A DNA stretch of 64,000 nt from Methanobacterium spitsbergense. GTDB taxonomy: Archaea > Methanobacteriota > Methanobacteria > Methanobacteriales > Methanobacteriaceae. Positions within the stretch are counted from its first letter, which is position 1. Each line of letters begins with the position of its first letter. This document shows, one piece after another, positions 27,767 to 37,385 of this stretch. The notes under the pieces are model-generated. The model made no database searches. It worked only from the letters and a program-made list of their open reading frames with translations, and was not told where the DNA came from. Location: assembly GCF_019931065.1 (NCBI RefSeq), contig NZ_JAIOUQ010000004.1, positions 1 through 64,000 on the forward strand. The letters are read 5' to 3'. The translations under genes were made by a program, and so were the position numbers.

Positions 27767-28546
27767 TTATCCATATTCATAGCTATTTTGGTTGTTTTTA
27801 TAATATTCACTGGTATTAGTGTGGGATTCTTTAAAATCAAAGTTTAATAAACCTTCATTATAATTATTTTGTAATTCAGTTGCATGACTTAATTCGAAGT
27901 TTGTATATGGATTATTCATGTATGGAAAAATCATTCCATAGACCATGTATACATACGCTGGAATTAATCCGTACTGTTTTGTTAGTATCTGGAAATATAA
28001 TGGAAAACCATCACCCTGGACCAGTTGAGGATTATCTGTTCTTGCGTTGCCATGCCATATTATGGGAATTGGGCCGGTTTGATTATGTTGTTTTGCAAGG
28101 GTATTGACATGGTCCATCATCTCATCGTATGTATCGTAAATTTTTCCATCGGACATATATTTATATCTACCATCAGGAACTCCGTATAATGCCACTTTAA
28201 GAGAATCTATAAAGTTAATTTGGTTTAAACCAGCCGAACCTATTCCCTGTGTGTCAATAAAGGCCACTTCTATTATATACACATTTCCTTCAGGATAACT
28301 TTTGTAGTTTGAACCTCCAGCCATGTGTACTACTAAAGCTGTTGGGGAGTTTCTTTCTTGTGCTAACTCGGCCAACATTTTTGAATGTGGATGTCCTGGA
28401 TAAAAGTCTGGATTTAAAAGTTTAACAAATGCCAGCCTTCCTAAAGGTTCAATTGGGCCATTTGAAACTATTTCGTATGAATAACCTACAGAAATAGCTA
28501 TAATCGACAGTATAACAACAAGAAATATGATTATCTTTTTTGCCAT
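27767..28546 (-). CDS. Membrane-anchored extracellular protein of unknown function
   Basis: From ATG 28546 the protein begins [20 protein letters not shown], an uncleaved signal anchor or signal peptide. About 235 exported residues follow. They include [20 protein letters not shown], a proline/aromatic region [18 protein letters not shown], and an Asn/Tyr-rich tail. An earlier in-frame GTG at 28591 would add 15 residues. Neither start has a good ribosome binding site. I cannot assign a family; the fold looks globular and not repeat-based. Confidence 0.65.
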   Translation of the reverse strand: MAKKIIIFLVVILSIIAISVGYSYEIVSNGPIEPLGRLAFVKLLNPDFYPGHPHSKMLAELAQERNSPTALVVHMAGGSNYKSYPEGNVYIIEVAFIDTQGIGSAGLNQINFIDSLKVALYGVPDGRYKYMSDGKIYDTYDEMMDHVNTLAKQHNQTGPIPIIWHGNARTDNPQLVQGDGFPLYFQILTKQYGLIPAYVYMVYGMIFPYMNNPYTNFELSHATELQNNYNEGLLNFDFKESHTNTSEYYKNNQNSYEYG

Positions 28547-28825
28547 CAGTTTATTTATATACTCAATAAAGATTATATTTACTGTTTTCACACTAACTAT
28601 TCAATTGAACCTTTGCTAAAGGAATGATATATTACTAAATAGTTTATTATCTCATATTATTTCCATTATAATAATAAAACTGTATTCTTGGACCTATATA
28701 TGAATATAAGTATGATTGATGGGTATTATATATTGAGTTAATTTTTTTAGCATGAAAAATTTATAATTTATAATTTAGAATTAATATTAAAATTTTAAAT
28801 TGAAAAATAAAGAAGGGATATCTCT

Positions 28826-28969
28826 TTATTCTGCATATTTTTCAGGATTTTCATCGAATTCTTTTTTACATCCTGGGGCGCAGAAGTAGTATTTTTTGCC
28901 TTTATATTCACTTACCCATTTAGCACTTTTTTCTTCCACATCCATCTTACATATAGGGTCTACTGCCAT
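28826..28969 (-). CDS. YHS domain protein
   Basis: This 47-residue protein reads MAVDPICKMDVEEKSAKWVS, followed by YFCAPGCKKEFDENPEKY. It is a complete YHS domain with the cysteine metal ligands DPICKM and CAPGC. Such domains occur alone or fused to copper-transporting ATPases and monooxygenases and are thought to bind metal or traffic it. A ggaggag box sits 7 bases before the ATG. It has no operon partner. Confidence 0.88.
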   Translation of the reverse strand: MAVDPICKMDVEEKSAKWVSEYKGKKYYFCAPGCKKEFDENPEKYAE

Positions 28970-29210
28970 ATTTTCTCCTCCAAAAATATTTTAAATTTTT
29001 TAAATTCTAAAACAATTAATTCTTTTTCTATTGGTTTGTTCATTTACGCAATATGTATGAGTTTAATTATAGTATATACTTAAAAATAGATAAAATTTAT
29101 TATTTTAATATGTTCTAAGAAGAGTTATCATGAAATAGAGGTGAATTTAAAATTGATTGATCTACAAATATACTATTCCAATGAGGTTGATATTAAATAG
29201 TATGTATTAA

Positions 29211-29486
29211 TTAACCGCCTGCAATGGTTTGGAACATTACAATTTGATCTCCATCTTTTAAAGGAGTGTCTAGTCCATTAATATCTCTTATGTCTTCTCC
29301 ATTGATCATGACTTTCAGATAATCTCTGAGGTTTCCATTTTCATCAAATAAGACTTCTTTGAAACTTTCATCATATTTCTTACATAAAAATTCTACGAGA
29401 GTTTTTATATCTGGAACATCCTCAATTTTGATGTTCTTTTCTCCTGTAATATCAATAAAGCGTGTTAAAAATTTTATTTCTATCAA
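29211..29486 (-). CDS. ThiS/MoaD-family sulfur carrier protein
   Basis: The 91-residue ubiquitin-fold protein ends in TIAGG, the Gly-Gly tail that is adenylated and converted to thiocarboxylate. Typical features are KFLTRFIDITGEKNIKI and the LKDGDQIVMFQ strand. It may supply sulfur for molybdopterin, thiamine or cysteine/methionine synthesis. The start is TTG 29486, with an aaggagatg box six bases upstream; no in-frame ATG fits. An operator palindrome lies about 100 bases upstream, and cysK is divergent. The E1-like enzyme encoded at 11927 under the same type of operator is the best candidate partner. Confidence 0.88.
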   Translation of the reverse strand: MIEIKFLTRFIDITGEKNIKIEDVPDIKTLVEFLCKKYDESFKEVLFDENGNLRDYLKVMINGEDIRDINGLDTPLKDGDQIVMFQTIAGG

Positions 29487-29588
29487 TTGAATTCATCTCC
29501 TTTATCCATCAGTTTTTAACTCTTTTAAAGTTAAATTGGTAAGAATTTTTTGTAAAATCTTTGAAGGTTGTTTTTCTTACTCATTATA

Positions 29589-29604
29589 TATAACTATTGT
29601 TAAC
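29589..29604. promoter_or_regulatory. Palindromic operator upstream of the sulfur carrier gene, TATAACTATTGTTAAC
   Basis: Two positions deviate from the perfect palindrome. It lies 103 bases from the sulfur carrier start and 108 bases from cysK, in the divergent promoter region. I assign it to the sulfur carrier gene by position only. Confidence 0.6.
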
Positions 29605-29640
29605 TTCATAAAGGAAATTTCAATGGTAAAGAAAGAATAC

Positions 29641-29669
29641 TATAACAACGTTATATAACGATAGTTATA
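29641..29669. promoter_or_regulatory. Double operator upstream of cysK
   Basis: TATAACGATAGTTATA at 29654-29669 deviates by one central base pair from symmetry. Directly before it, sharing TAT, is TATAACAACGTTATA at 29641-29655, the same half-sites with a spacer shorter by one base. The pair ends 43 bases before cysK. An AT-rich TATA candidate lies just to the right. Confidence 0.65.
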
Positions 29670-29711
29670 TATATTTAAAAAAAATAAAATAAATGCAAAG
29701 AAGGTGAAAAA

Positions 29712-30701
29712 ATGGTAAAGATTCCAGAATTAACAAGGGGAATTGCAAATAACATTACAGAAACCATAGGAAATACTCCTTTAGTAAGATTAAATAAATT
29801 GACAAACGAATCGAAAGCAGATGTAGTGGTGAAAGTCGAATCTTTCAACCCACTCTCAAGTGTGAAGGATAGAATTGGTGTGGCAATGATAGAGGCTGGT
29901 GAAGAAGCAGGAGTGATCAAAAAGGACACAATTCTTATCGAACCCACAAGTGGTAACACCGGAATTGCCCTGGCTTTTGTTGCAGCACAGAGAGGATACA
30001 AACTCATCCTAACCATGCCAGATACCATGTCAATTGAGAGAAGGAAGTTGCTTGCTTTGCTTGGGGCAGAAATTGTACTTACACTTGGGGCCAAAGGTAT
30101 GAAAGGAGCTGTTTCTAAAGCAGAAGAATTAAATGCTGAAATTTCAGGCTCTGTAATGCCCCAACAGTTCAAGAATAAAGCCAACCCTAAGATACACAGG
30201 GAAACCACAGCTCCAGAAATTTGGAGAGACACCGAAGGAAAGGTGGACATATTAGTATCTGGTACAGGTACTGGTGGAACAATAACAGGTGTTGGACTGG
30301 CCCTTAAAGAACTCAAACCCAGTGTGAAAGCCGTGGCTGTTGAACCTGTAAAATCTCCTGTACTTTCAGGAGGAAGTCCAGGTCCACATAAGATACAAGG
30401 TATTGGACCGGGTTTCGTTCCAGATGTACTTCAAACAGAAGTAATAGACGAAATTGTACAGGTTTCAGATGAAAATGCAGCAAAAACCCTTTTAAGACTC
30501 GCAAGAGAAGAAGGAATACTTGCTGGTATTTCATCTGGAGCTGCAACCTACGCTGCACTTCAATTAGCAAAAAAAGAAGAAAATAGAGGAAAATTAATTG
30601 TAGTAATTTTACCAGATACTGGAGAAAGATATTTGAGTATGGATTGGATATTTGATGACATATTCAAAACAACAGATAAGACATCGGATTTTACTAGTTA
30701 A
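29712..30701 (+). CDS. cysK: Cysteine synthase (O-acetylserine sulfhydrylase)
   Basis: CysK makes cysteine from O-acetylserine and sulfide with PLP. The PLP lysine is Lys52 in [11 protein letters not shown]. The substrate loop SGNTG lies at residues 80-84, and the phosphate-binding [10 protein letters not shown] lies near 180. The C-terminal [10 protein letters not shown] motif is complete. The 329-residue length is slightly longer than usual because of a charged tail. The start has an aaggtg box. It is followed by cysE 111 bases downstream, so the pair makes cysteine from serine. This is the bacterial-type route, an alternative to the tRNA-dependent Sep route of many methanogens. Confidence 0.95.
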   Translation: MVKIPELTRGIANNITETIGNTPLVRLNKLTNESKADVVVKVESFNPLSSVKDRIGVAMIEAGEEAGVIKKDTILIEPTSGNTGIALAFVAAQRGYKLILTMPDTMSIERRKLLALLGAEIVLTLGAKGMKGAVSKAEELNAEISGSVMPQQFKNKANPKIHRETTAPEIWRDTEGKVDILVSGTGTGGTITGVGLALKELKPSVKAVAVEPVKSPVLSGGSPGPHKIQGIGPGFVPDVLQTEVIDEIVQVSDENAAKTLLRLAREEGILAGISSGAATYAALQLAKKEENRGKLIVVILPDTGERYLSMDWIFDDIFKTTDKTSDFTS

Positions 30702-30812
30702 AAAGTACAAATAATATAATATAATATAAAGGGAATTTGAAACAGTAAATAGTTAAATAATAAATTAATTTCCTGTTCATAATTCAATTTTTATGTTATC
30801 AATGGTGATTGA

Positions 30813-31526
30813 ATGTTTGAAAGAATGAGAGAAGAAATACAGATGGTATTTGCAAGGGATCCTGCAGCTAGAAGTACTTTAGAGATTATTCTATGCTCAC
30901 CTGGACTACATGCAATATGGTTACACAGACTTGCAAGCTGGTTTTGGACACGCAATCACATATTTTGGGGACGATTCATTTCAACTATTAACAGATTTTT
31001 AACAGGAGTTGAAATACATCCTGGAGCCAAAATTGGAAGAAGAGTTTTCATAGACCATGGCATGGGAGTGGTTGTTGGTGAAACAGCAGAGATAGGCGAA
31101 GATGTTCTAATATATCAGGGTGTAGTTTTAGGAGGTACCAGTCTTGAAAGATCCAAAAGACACCCCACAATTGGAAATGGTGTTGTAATAGGTTCGGGAG
31201 CTAAGATTATAGGCAATATTAAAATTGGTGATTGCTGCAAAATAGGTGCAGGATCAGTTGTTTTAAAACCAGCACCACCCGGTGCAACCATAGTTGGTAT
31301 CCCTGGAAGGATTGTTCAAGAATCTAGAAAATGTGCAATAGACCTTGATCATGGCCAGTTACCAGATCCTGTTGCAGAAGTTATCAAACTTATACTGCAA
31401 CGTCAAGATGAACTTGAAAAGGAAATTAAAGATCAGAAGATAAGTACAGATATTGCTAAGTTGAATCATTTCTTAACTAAAAAATCAGAAATAGAAGAAA
31501 TTTTCACAGAAGGCGCAGGAATATAA
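30813..31526 (+). CDS. cysE: Serine O-acetyltransferase
   Basis: CysE acetylates serine with acetyl-CoA to make the CysK substrate. The N-terminal helical domain ([20 protein letters not shown]) is followed by a left-handed beta-helix of hexapeptide repeats ([35 protein letters not shown]). The catalytic His region [15 protein letters not shown] is present. At 237 residues it is of the shorter class, with an extra charged C-terminal helix rather than the feedback tail of enteric CysE. It is on the same strand as cysK and probably in the same transcript. The next gene is the candidate regulator. Confidence 0.95.
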   Translation: MFERMREEIQMVFARDPAARSTLEIILCSPGLHAIWLHRLASWFWTRNHIFWGRFISTINRFLTGVEIHPGAKIGRRVFIDHGMGVVVGETAEIGEDVLIYQGVVLGGTSLERSKRHPTIGNGVVIGSGAKIIGNIKIGDCCKIGAGSVVLKPAPPGATIVGIPGRIVQESRKCAIDLDHGQLPDPVAEVIKLILQRQDELEKEIKDQKISTDIAKLNHFLTKKSEIEEIFTEGAGI

Positions 31527-31619
31527 TATTTTCAACCCATTTAATTAAAACGCACAATAATGATAAAAAAATACTTTTTATTTTAAAGAAATGAAAGATG
31601 ATAGATATGAAAGTAGTTA

Positions 31620-31635
31620 TATATCAATTGTTATA
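31620..31635. promoter_or_regulatory. Palindromic operator upstream of the HTH regulator, TATATCAATTGTTATA
   Basis: One base differs from the ideal palindrome. It lies 145 bases before the regulator start and about 95 bases after cysE. It suggests that the regulator controls its own gene. Confidence 0.6.
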
Positions 31636-31779
31636 TATTGAGATATATTATTATAACATTATAAAATGAAATTAATATAACCAAAAAAATTCATTATAAA
31701 ATGATTTTAATCAAAGAATAATTAACAATTCTTGTTTAATGTCATTTATTATAAATAAATTCAAAAAAGAGTGATTAAG

Positions 31780-32172
31780 ATGAGACCCCCATGTGAAATA
31801 GTTGTATGGTATGTAATTCCAAGCATACGATCAGAGCTTGCTAAAGAGCTTCTAAATCTTGGAATGAAACAAAAAGAAATTTCAGAATTACTTGATATTA
31901 CTCAGCCTGCAGTATCCCAGTATATAAGTGATAAAAGAGGCCACGGAATTAAATTTAACGATGAAATACATGAATTAATAAAACAATTTGCGGTTGATCT
32001 TAAAGAAGGAAGACTCAATCAAAGCAGTATAATATCAAGAATTTGTGATTTATGTAGAAAGATTAAAACAGAAGATGTAGTATGTCAGCTGCACAAAGAA
32101 AAAGATAACATACCGGTTAACTGTGATGCTTGTATGGGTTCAAATGCAGACCATCATTCTGAACCCCTGTAA
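31780..32172 (+). CDS. HTH transcription regulator with cysteine-rich C-terminus, candidate sulfur regulator
   Basis: The 130-residue protein has an N-terminal helix-turn-helix of XRE/Trp-repressor type (residues about 18-53; MKQKEISELLDITQPAVSQY). A short linker helix follows. The tail holds Cys89, Cys92, Cys102, Cys115 and Cys118 (CDLC, VVCQLH, NCDAC), with Cys5 at the N-terminus. This is a plausible Fe-S or thiol sensor. It resembles predicted archaeal regulators of COG2522 type. ATG 31780 has a gtgatt box; GTG 31771 is less likely. It sits directly after cysK-cysE with an operator in front. I infer that it binds the TATAACNATNGTTATA sites; this has not been shown here. Confidence 0.8.
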   Translation: MRPPCEIVVWYVIPSIRSELAKELLNLGMKQKEISELLDITQPAVSQYISDKRGHGIKFNDEIHELIKQFAVDLKEGRLNQSSIISRICDLCRKIKTEDVVCQLHKEKDNIPVNCDACMGSNADHHSEPL

Positions 32173-32445
32173 ATTATTCTACTACATTTAATCCATATTA
32201 TATCCTATTAAATTTGTAATTTGGGCTATTTTTTATATTTAAATATTCTAATAATTTGAAACATTCCATTCTAAACCTATTTAGATAAACCCAAGTAAAC
32301 TAAGGGATTTTAGAATAATAAATTTTTAAGAGATATAATTATCCGCTTATTATTTATTTAAATGAGATAACCGAGATTATATAATAAAATGACTTGAAAC
32401 CCTAATACTAAGAATAAATAAATTTAAACTTTAAGGAAATAAAAA

Positions 32446-33993
32446 ATGTGCGGAATTGTCGGTATAAAAGCATTTGATCATAATCAAGATGTGGGAAGTG
32501 ACCTGATAAAAATGCTTAATACAATTAAACACAGAGGTCCTGATGGATCTGGAGTTTTCATAGGGGGGAAAACTGTACATGGCCCTTTGGAAAATTTAAA
32601 AACTCCAGAAGGTTCATTTGGATTGGGCCACAATCTGCTTTCCATTGTTGGAACAGAAGTTACACAGCCAATTGAAAAACATGGATTTATATTGGTTGCA
32701 AACGCAGAGATATATAATTTCAGACAGCTTAAGAGCTGTATCAAAGATAATTTTAAGACAAATTCTGACTGTGAAGTTATTATAAATGTTATTCAAGAAT
32801 TTTATAATGGATCACTTATAGATGCTGTGAAAAAATCTCTTAACAAGTTAGATGGTGACTATGCATTTGCAATATACGATGGAAAAGACTGTGTGGTTGT
32901 AAGGGATCCATTGGGTGTAAAACCCTTGTATTATGGTGAAAATGATTTAAATGAATTTGCTTTTGCATCTGAGAGGAAGGCACTTTGGAAGATTGGAATA
33001 GAAAATGTATATACTCTGGCTCCCGATCATGTACTTTTTAATGGTGTACCGTTGAAACTTGATGATAGAGATAATTCAAACTGGAAATTGAATAATATAT
33101 TTTCTTTTAATGATTTTAATGGTGGTAAAATAAATTCTAATATTGAATATCAAAATTTTATTGAAATTCATAATCAAGACCATAATAAAATTCAAATCAA
33201 AAATCTGTTAAAAGAACTGTTAGTCAATTCTGTTGAAAAAAGGATTAAAGGACTTTCCAGAGTGGGTATTGTCTTTTCTGGTGGTGTTGACAGTACAGTT
33301 ATAGCTAGAATATCTCAAGATCTTGGAGTTGATACAACATTGTACACTGCAGGCCATGAGAACTCTAGCGATATGAAATTTGCTAAAAAAACTGCAGAAG
33401 ATATGTGTTTACCCCTAAAAACAAAGATATTAGATGTTGAAGATATTAAATATTACACAGGTCTTGTATTAAATGCAATTGAAGAATATAACATCATGAA
33501 ATTAGGAGTTGGAATGCCCGCTTATCTTGCATCTGAAATGGCCCATGATGATGGTGTCAAAGTAATGATGTCTGGTCAAGGTGCTGATGAAATCTTTGCT
33601 GGTTACCATCGATATACACAGTTTTACAGTGATAAAGGTGAAAAAACCCAAGAAGATCTTGAAGAAGATATTTTGAATCTTTATCATGTCAACCTGCAGA
33701 GGGACGATGCAGTTACAATGGCAAATAGTGTAGAGCTTAGGGTACCCTACCTAGACCTTGAACTTGTTAAAATGGTAATGAAAGTGCCTATGAATTATAA
33801 ACTTGATGGTAAAGTAGATGGGCTGCGTAAATGTATCCTCCGAGAGATTGCCGCTGATATTGGTGTTCCATATGAAATTGTTAGAAGACCAAAAAAAGCT
33901 GCACAGTATGGTTCGGGTATTCACAAGATCCTTGTGAAGAAGGTTTTAAAGGATGAAAACTATAAAAATATACTTGAGGTATTGAAAAATTAG
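32446..33993 (+). CDS. asnB: Asparagine synthase (glutamine-hydrolysing)
   Basis: AsnB transfers glutamine amide nitrogen to aspartate using ATP. Residues 2-200 are the class II glutaminase, with Cys2 exposed as nucleophile (MCGIVGIKAF) and HRGPDGSG. Residues 240-510 are the synthetase, with the ATP pyrophosphatase loop IVFSGGVDSTV and the later MSGQGADEIFAGYHRY. At 515 residues it is a mid-sized archaeal type. The Asn-rich, AT-rich linker near 215-240 is variable. There is no operator palindrome upstream, and it is probably monocistronic. Confidence 0.92.
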   Translation: MCGIVGIKAFDHNQDVGSDLIKMLNTIKHRGPDGSGVFIGGKTVHGPLENLKTPEGSFGLGHNLLSIVGTEVTQPIEKHGFILVANAEIYNFRQLKSCIKDNFKTNSDCEVIINVIQEFYNGSLIDAVKKSLNKLDGDYAFAIYDGKDCVVVRDPLGVKPLYYGENDLNEFAFASERKALWKIGIENVYTLAPDHVLFNGVPLKLDDRDNSNWKLNNIFSFNDFNGGKINSNIEYQNFIEIHNQDHNKIQIKNLLKELLVNSVEKRIKGLSRVGIVFSGGVDSTVIARISQDLGVDTTLYTAGHENSSDMKFAKKTAEDMCLPLKTKILDVEDIKYYTGLVLNAIEEYNIMKLGVGMPAYLASEMAHDDGVKVMMSGQGADEIFAGYHRYTQFYSDKGEKTQEDLEEDILNLYHVNLQRDDAVTMANSVELRVPYLDLELVKMVMKVPMNYKLDGKVDGLRKCILREIAADIGVPYEIVRRPKKAAQYGSGIHKILVKKVLKDENYKNILEVLKN

Positions 33994-34087
33994 ATGGAAA
34001 TGGTGTACAAACAATAAGTGTTAAAAACATTTATGAATAAATTAACCATTATCAAGCTTAACAATTATTAATATTATTTATGATAGG

Positions 34088-34312
34088 GTGTTGGATTTGA
34101 AAATAGAAAAAGAAGCAGAAACCATATTGAAAAAGTTTTCAGAAGCGCTCAAGGACATCCCTGATCTTGAGGAAACCCACTACATGGTGGATAATGTAAA
34201 TCTTTCGCGTGAAGATATTGCAGAAGATAAAAATCCTGAAAAAATTCTGAGAAATGCTCATACTGATGAAAATGGCAATATCATTGCTGAGAAAGGAAAA
34301 TGGGTCAGATAA
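34088..34312 (+). CDS. gatC: GatC subunit of aspartyl/glutamyl-tRNA amidotransferase
   Basis: The 74-residue protein matches archaeal GatC, which stabilises GatA and links it to GatB when Glu-tRNA-Gln or Asp-tRNA-Asn is amidated. An N-terminal helix (IEKEAETILKKFSEALKDIP) is followed by an extended tail with LSREDIAEDKNPEKILRNA. The start is uncertain: GTG 34088, TTG 34091 and TTG 34097 are all possible, and agggtg just before favours the last. Only one base separates its stop from the ACT-domain gene. No gatA is near. Confidence 0.78.
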   Translation: MLDLKIEKEAETILKKFSEALKDIPDLEETHYMVDNVNLSREDIAEDKNPEKILRNAHTDENGNIIAEKGKWVR

Positions 34313-34313
34313 T

Positions 34314-34802
34314 ATGAGATTAAACCTTGTTTTAGAACTTTTAGATGTTCCTGGACAGCTTTTAGATGCACTGGATCCAATTGGAAAATTGGGTGCAAAT
34401 ATAGTTGCTGTTATACACCAGAGAGATGTTAAAACAGAAAGAGGAACTGTACCCGTCCATATAACATTGGAAGGGGATGATGAAACTCTTAAAAGGGTTT
34501 TAGATTCCATAGAAAAAATGGATATTCAGATAATGGAAGTTGATGGTGTTGTAAAAAAAGAGAAGATAACAACAATATTCATTGGCAATATAGTTGATCA
34601 AGATTTAAAAGAAACAGTCAAAGTACTCAACAATATCAACGGTGTTTCTGTGGCAGATCTAGACCTTAAAATGTCTGACAATCCAACTAAATCTGCATCA
34701 AGAATAGTTATAGAGGCAGATTATGGAATAAAAAAATCTTTGATGGAAAATATTAAAGAACTAGGCAGATCTAAAGGATTTTTAGTAATAAACGAGGTTT
34801 AA
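34314..34802 (+). CDS. ACT-domain amino-acid-binding protein
   Basis: From ATG 34314 the 162-residue protein has an ACT domain at residues 1-75 (RLNLVLELLDVPGQLLDALD, NIVAVIHQRD). A second, more divergent ACT-like half follows (TTIFIGNIVDQDLKETVKVL). ACT pairs bind amino acids and regulate enzymes. It directly precedes homoserine dehydrogenase, whose own ACT domain is missing. I infer that it is a separate allosteric subunit sensing threonine, methionine or a related amino acid. It is translated right after GatC. Upstream in-frame starts lie inside gatC and are not used. Confidence 0.8.
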   Translation: MRLNLVLELLDVPGQLLDALDPIGKLGANIVAVIHQRDVKTERGTVPVHITLEGDDETLKRVLDSIEKMDIQIMEVDGVVKKEKITTIFIGNIVDQDLKETVKVLNNINGVSVADLDLKMSDNPTKSASRIVIEADYGIKKSLMENIKELGRSKGFLVINEV

Positions 34803-34891
34803 ATAGTTAGAAATGTATTTTATGGTTAAATTTTTATTAGTTAATTTATCTAAATCCGATTTAACCTTCTTTTAATTTGGAGGAAGTTTTT

Positions 34892-35905
34892 ATGAAATTA
34901 TGTATCATTGGTTTCGGAGCAGTTGGAAAGGGAGTTTCAAGGGTAATCTCAATGAAAAAAGAGATTCTCAAGGAGAAATATGGTCTTGATATCAGCGTTG
35001 TGGCTGTAACAGACAGATCAGGAGCAGCAATAAATCCAGATGGACTGGACACAGATTTATTGATTGAAACCAAAGAAAAAACTGGTAAAATATCCGAATA
35101 CCCTGAATACGGTGTTACAGATGTTACAGGAATACATGTACTAAACCAAGTGGATTATGACTGTCTTATCGAAGTGACACCAACCAATATAGATGATGGT
35201 GAACCAGCAAAATCACATATACTAACTGCAATGAACGATGGTAAAGATGTTGTAACATCAAACAAAGGACCACTTTCTTTATGTTTCAGTGAACTCATAG
35301 AAGCAGCCAATTCAAATAATTCAATATTTAAATACGAAGCCTCTGTTGGAGGTGCAATGCCCATTATAAATTTTGCCCATGAAACACTGGCAGGAAATGA
35401 GATATCTTCTGTACAGGGAATCTTGAATGGAACATGTAATTACATTCTTTCAAGAATGGCAAATGAAGGATCTCCATACGGCCAAACTCTTAATGAAGCT
35501 CAAGAGTTAGGTATAGCCGAGACAGATCCATATCAAGATGTGGAAGGTATAGATGCTGCATGTAAAATAGTGATACTAGCAAACTCTGTATTAAATATGA
35601 ATGTGAGTTTAAAAGATGTTCAAATAGAAGGTATTTCACGAATTACACCCGAATCAATATCACTTGCTAAAAAAGAGGGTTTTCTAATCAAACTTATAGG
35701 TGAAGCTTCTCACAATAATCTGGAAGTATCTCCAAGGCTTGTTAGAGAAGGATCACCCTTTGCAGTTGATGGTACATTGAATGTTGCAACCCTTAGAACA
35801 GACCTTGCAGACGATGTTACTGTAGCAGGTAAAGGAGCAGGATCAATTGAAACTGCCTCTGCAATTTTAAGCGATATCATAAGTATATGGAAATCCAGTT
35901 TATAA
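34892..35905 (+). CDS. hom: Homoserine dehydrogenase
   Basis: The enzyme reduces aspartate semialdehyde to homoserine, the branch point to threonine and methionine. ATG 34892 follows a ggaggaag box and opens [19 protein letters not shown], the NAD(P) Rossmann motif. The catalytic domain has [24 protein letters not shown] and [12 protein letters not shown], plus [16 protein letters not shown]. At 337 residues it is the short archaeal form without a C-terminal ACT domain, which is instead encoded as a separate gene just upstream. Its product feeds MetX, encoded at 4627. Confidence 0.93.
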   Translation: MKLCIIGFGAVGKGVSRVISMKKEILKEKYGLDISVVAVTDRSGAAINPDGLDTDLLIETKEKTGKISEYPEYGVTDVTGIHVLNQVDYDCLIEVTPTNIDDGEPAKSHILTAMNDGKDVVTSNKGPLSLCFSELIEAANSNNSIFKYEASVGGAMPIINFAHETLAGNEISSVQGILNGTCNYILSRMANEGSPYGQTLNEAQELGIAETDPYQDVEGIDAACKIVILANSVLNMNVSLKDVQIEGISRITPESISLAKKEGFLIKLIGEASHNNLEVSPRLVREGSPFAVDGTLNVATLRTDLADDVTVAGKGAGSIETASAILSDIISIWKSSL

Positions 35906-35982
35906 AATTTATATTTCAAATTATTTTCAATCTTTTCTCATAAAATCGAAATAATACTATTCAAATTAAGGGATCTAAAAAA

Positions 35983-37188
35983 ATGAAATATATTGTAGTT
36001 ATAGGGGATGGTATGGCAGATCTCCCCATCAAGGAATTAAACGGTTTAACACCACTTCAAAGTGCTGAAACTCCAAACATGGATTTAATTGCATCAAAGG
36101 GAGTTAGTGGAATGCTTAAAACTGTTCCAGATGATCTTACTCCAGGATCCGATGTTGCGAACCTTTCAATCATGGGTTACAATCCAAAGAAGTATTATAC
36201 AGGAAGAGGACCACTGGAAGCACCAAGTGTTGGTGTGAAATTAGATGAAGGAGACGTTGCATTCAGATGCAATTTCATAACAGAAGATAATGGAATACTT
36301 GCAGATTTTAATGCAGGACATATCAGTACTGTTGAAGCATCAGAACTTATAGAAACACTGAATCAAAAATTTTATCATTATGGAAAATTTTATTTAGGCA
36401 CCAGCTACAGACATCTTTTTGTATTAAAGGATGAAAAATCGGCTTCTCTTAACTCAACACCCCCACACGATGTTGTTGGAGAAAATATTGAAGTAAATCT
36501 TCTAAAACCTGCTCATGATAAAAATGCTGTTTTGCTCAATAAAATAATGGAAGAATCTAAGGATATACTCATAAAACATCCAGTTAATGAGAAACGTATT
36601 ACAGAGGGCAATTTACCTGCTAATATGATCTGGTTATGGGGACAGGGAGTTAAACCATCCATGCCCAGTTTTTCAGGTAAATATGGGCTTAAAGGTGCCA
36701 CAGTTACAGGTGTTGATCTTGTTAAGGGTCTTGGTATTTATATGGGACTCAATAATATCCATGTTCCGGGCGCTACAGGATATTTAGATACGGATTATTG
36801 TGGAAAAGCTAAATATGCTCTTGAAGCATTGGAAACTCATGATATAGTTTTTATTCATGTGGAAGCACCCGATGAAGCGGGTCATTCAGGAGATCTTAAA
36901 GAAAAAATTATGGCAATAGAACGCATAGACAATAGAATTTTGGGCAAGATCCTTGATGAAGTTCCGGGGTATGATGAATATTGTGTTGCTATTCTCCCTG
37001 ATCATCCCACACCCATATCATTGAAAACCCATACACATGACCCTGTACCATATTCAATGTGTTCAACATCAAATTCATGCGATGGTGTAACAAAATATGA
37101 TGAATTTTCTGTAAGAAAAGGTGTTATGGGAATTAAACCAGGCTATGAATTCATTAAAAGCTTAATTAATTATTCAAATCATAAATAA
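35983..37188 (+). CDS. apgM: ApgM-family enzyme: cofactor-independent phosphoglycerate mutase or homoserine kinase
   Basis: The 401 residues match the archaeal alkaline-phosphatase-superfamily mutase: [35 protein letters not shown] with the catalytic Ser, and metal ligands in [12 protein letters not shown] and [19 protein letters not shown]. The archaeal ApgM interconverts 2- and 3-phosphoglycerate. The same family also includes enzymes proposed to be homoserine kinases when they lie beside threonine genes. It starts 77 bases after homoserine dehydrogenase, so that alternative is realistic. Sequence alone does not decide. Confidence 0.87.
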   Translation: MKYIVVIGDGMADLPIKELNGLTPLQSAETPNMDLIASKGVSGMLKTVPDDLTPGSDVANLSIMGYNPKKYYTGRGPLEAPSVGVKLDEGDVAFRCNFITEDNGILADFNAGHISTVEASELIETLNQKFYHYGKFYLGTSYRHLFVLKDEKSASLNSTPPHDVVGENIEVNLLKPAHDKNAVLLNKIMEESKDILIKHPVNEKRITEGNLPANMIWLWGQGVKPSMPSFSGKYGLKGATVTGVDLVKGLGIYMGLNNIHVPGATGYLDTDYCGKAKYALEALETHDIVFIHVEAPDEAGHSGDLKEKIMAIERIDNRILGKILDEVPGYDEYCVAILPDHPTPISLKTHTHDPVPYSMCSTSNSCDGVTKYDEFSVRKGVMGIKPGYEFIKSLINYSNHK

Positions 37189-37385
37189 ATTTTTTTATAT
37201 ATATTAACTCTAAAAACAGTAAAATAATTCTATATTAAAACCAATTATTATATGAAAACAATATCAATCCATTTATTTGTTTACAAGAACTTTTATATAG
37301 AATGTTATCTAGACATTTACTTTCAATTATTAACTCTAATAATAAGTTTCATTAAATTATAAGATAATCCTGGGGAGGGTAATTT

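Noticed and set aside
29675..30316. Minus-strand frame of 213 codons opposite cysK
   Set aside because: cysK on the plus strand is unambiguous; the antisense frame is low-complexity and unsupported.
31721..31737. Second operator before the regulator (TTAACAATTCTTGTTT)
   Set aside because: Only the left half matches; the right half is offset.
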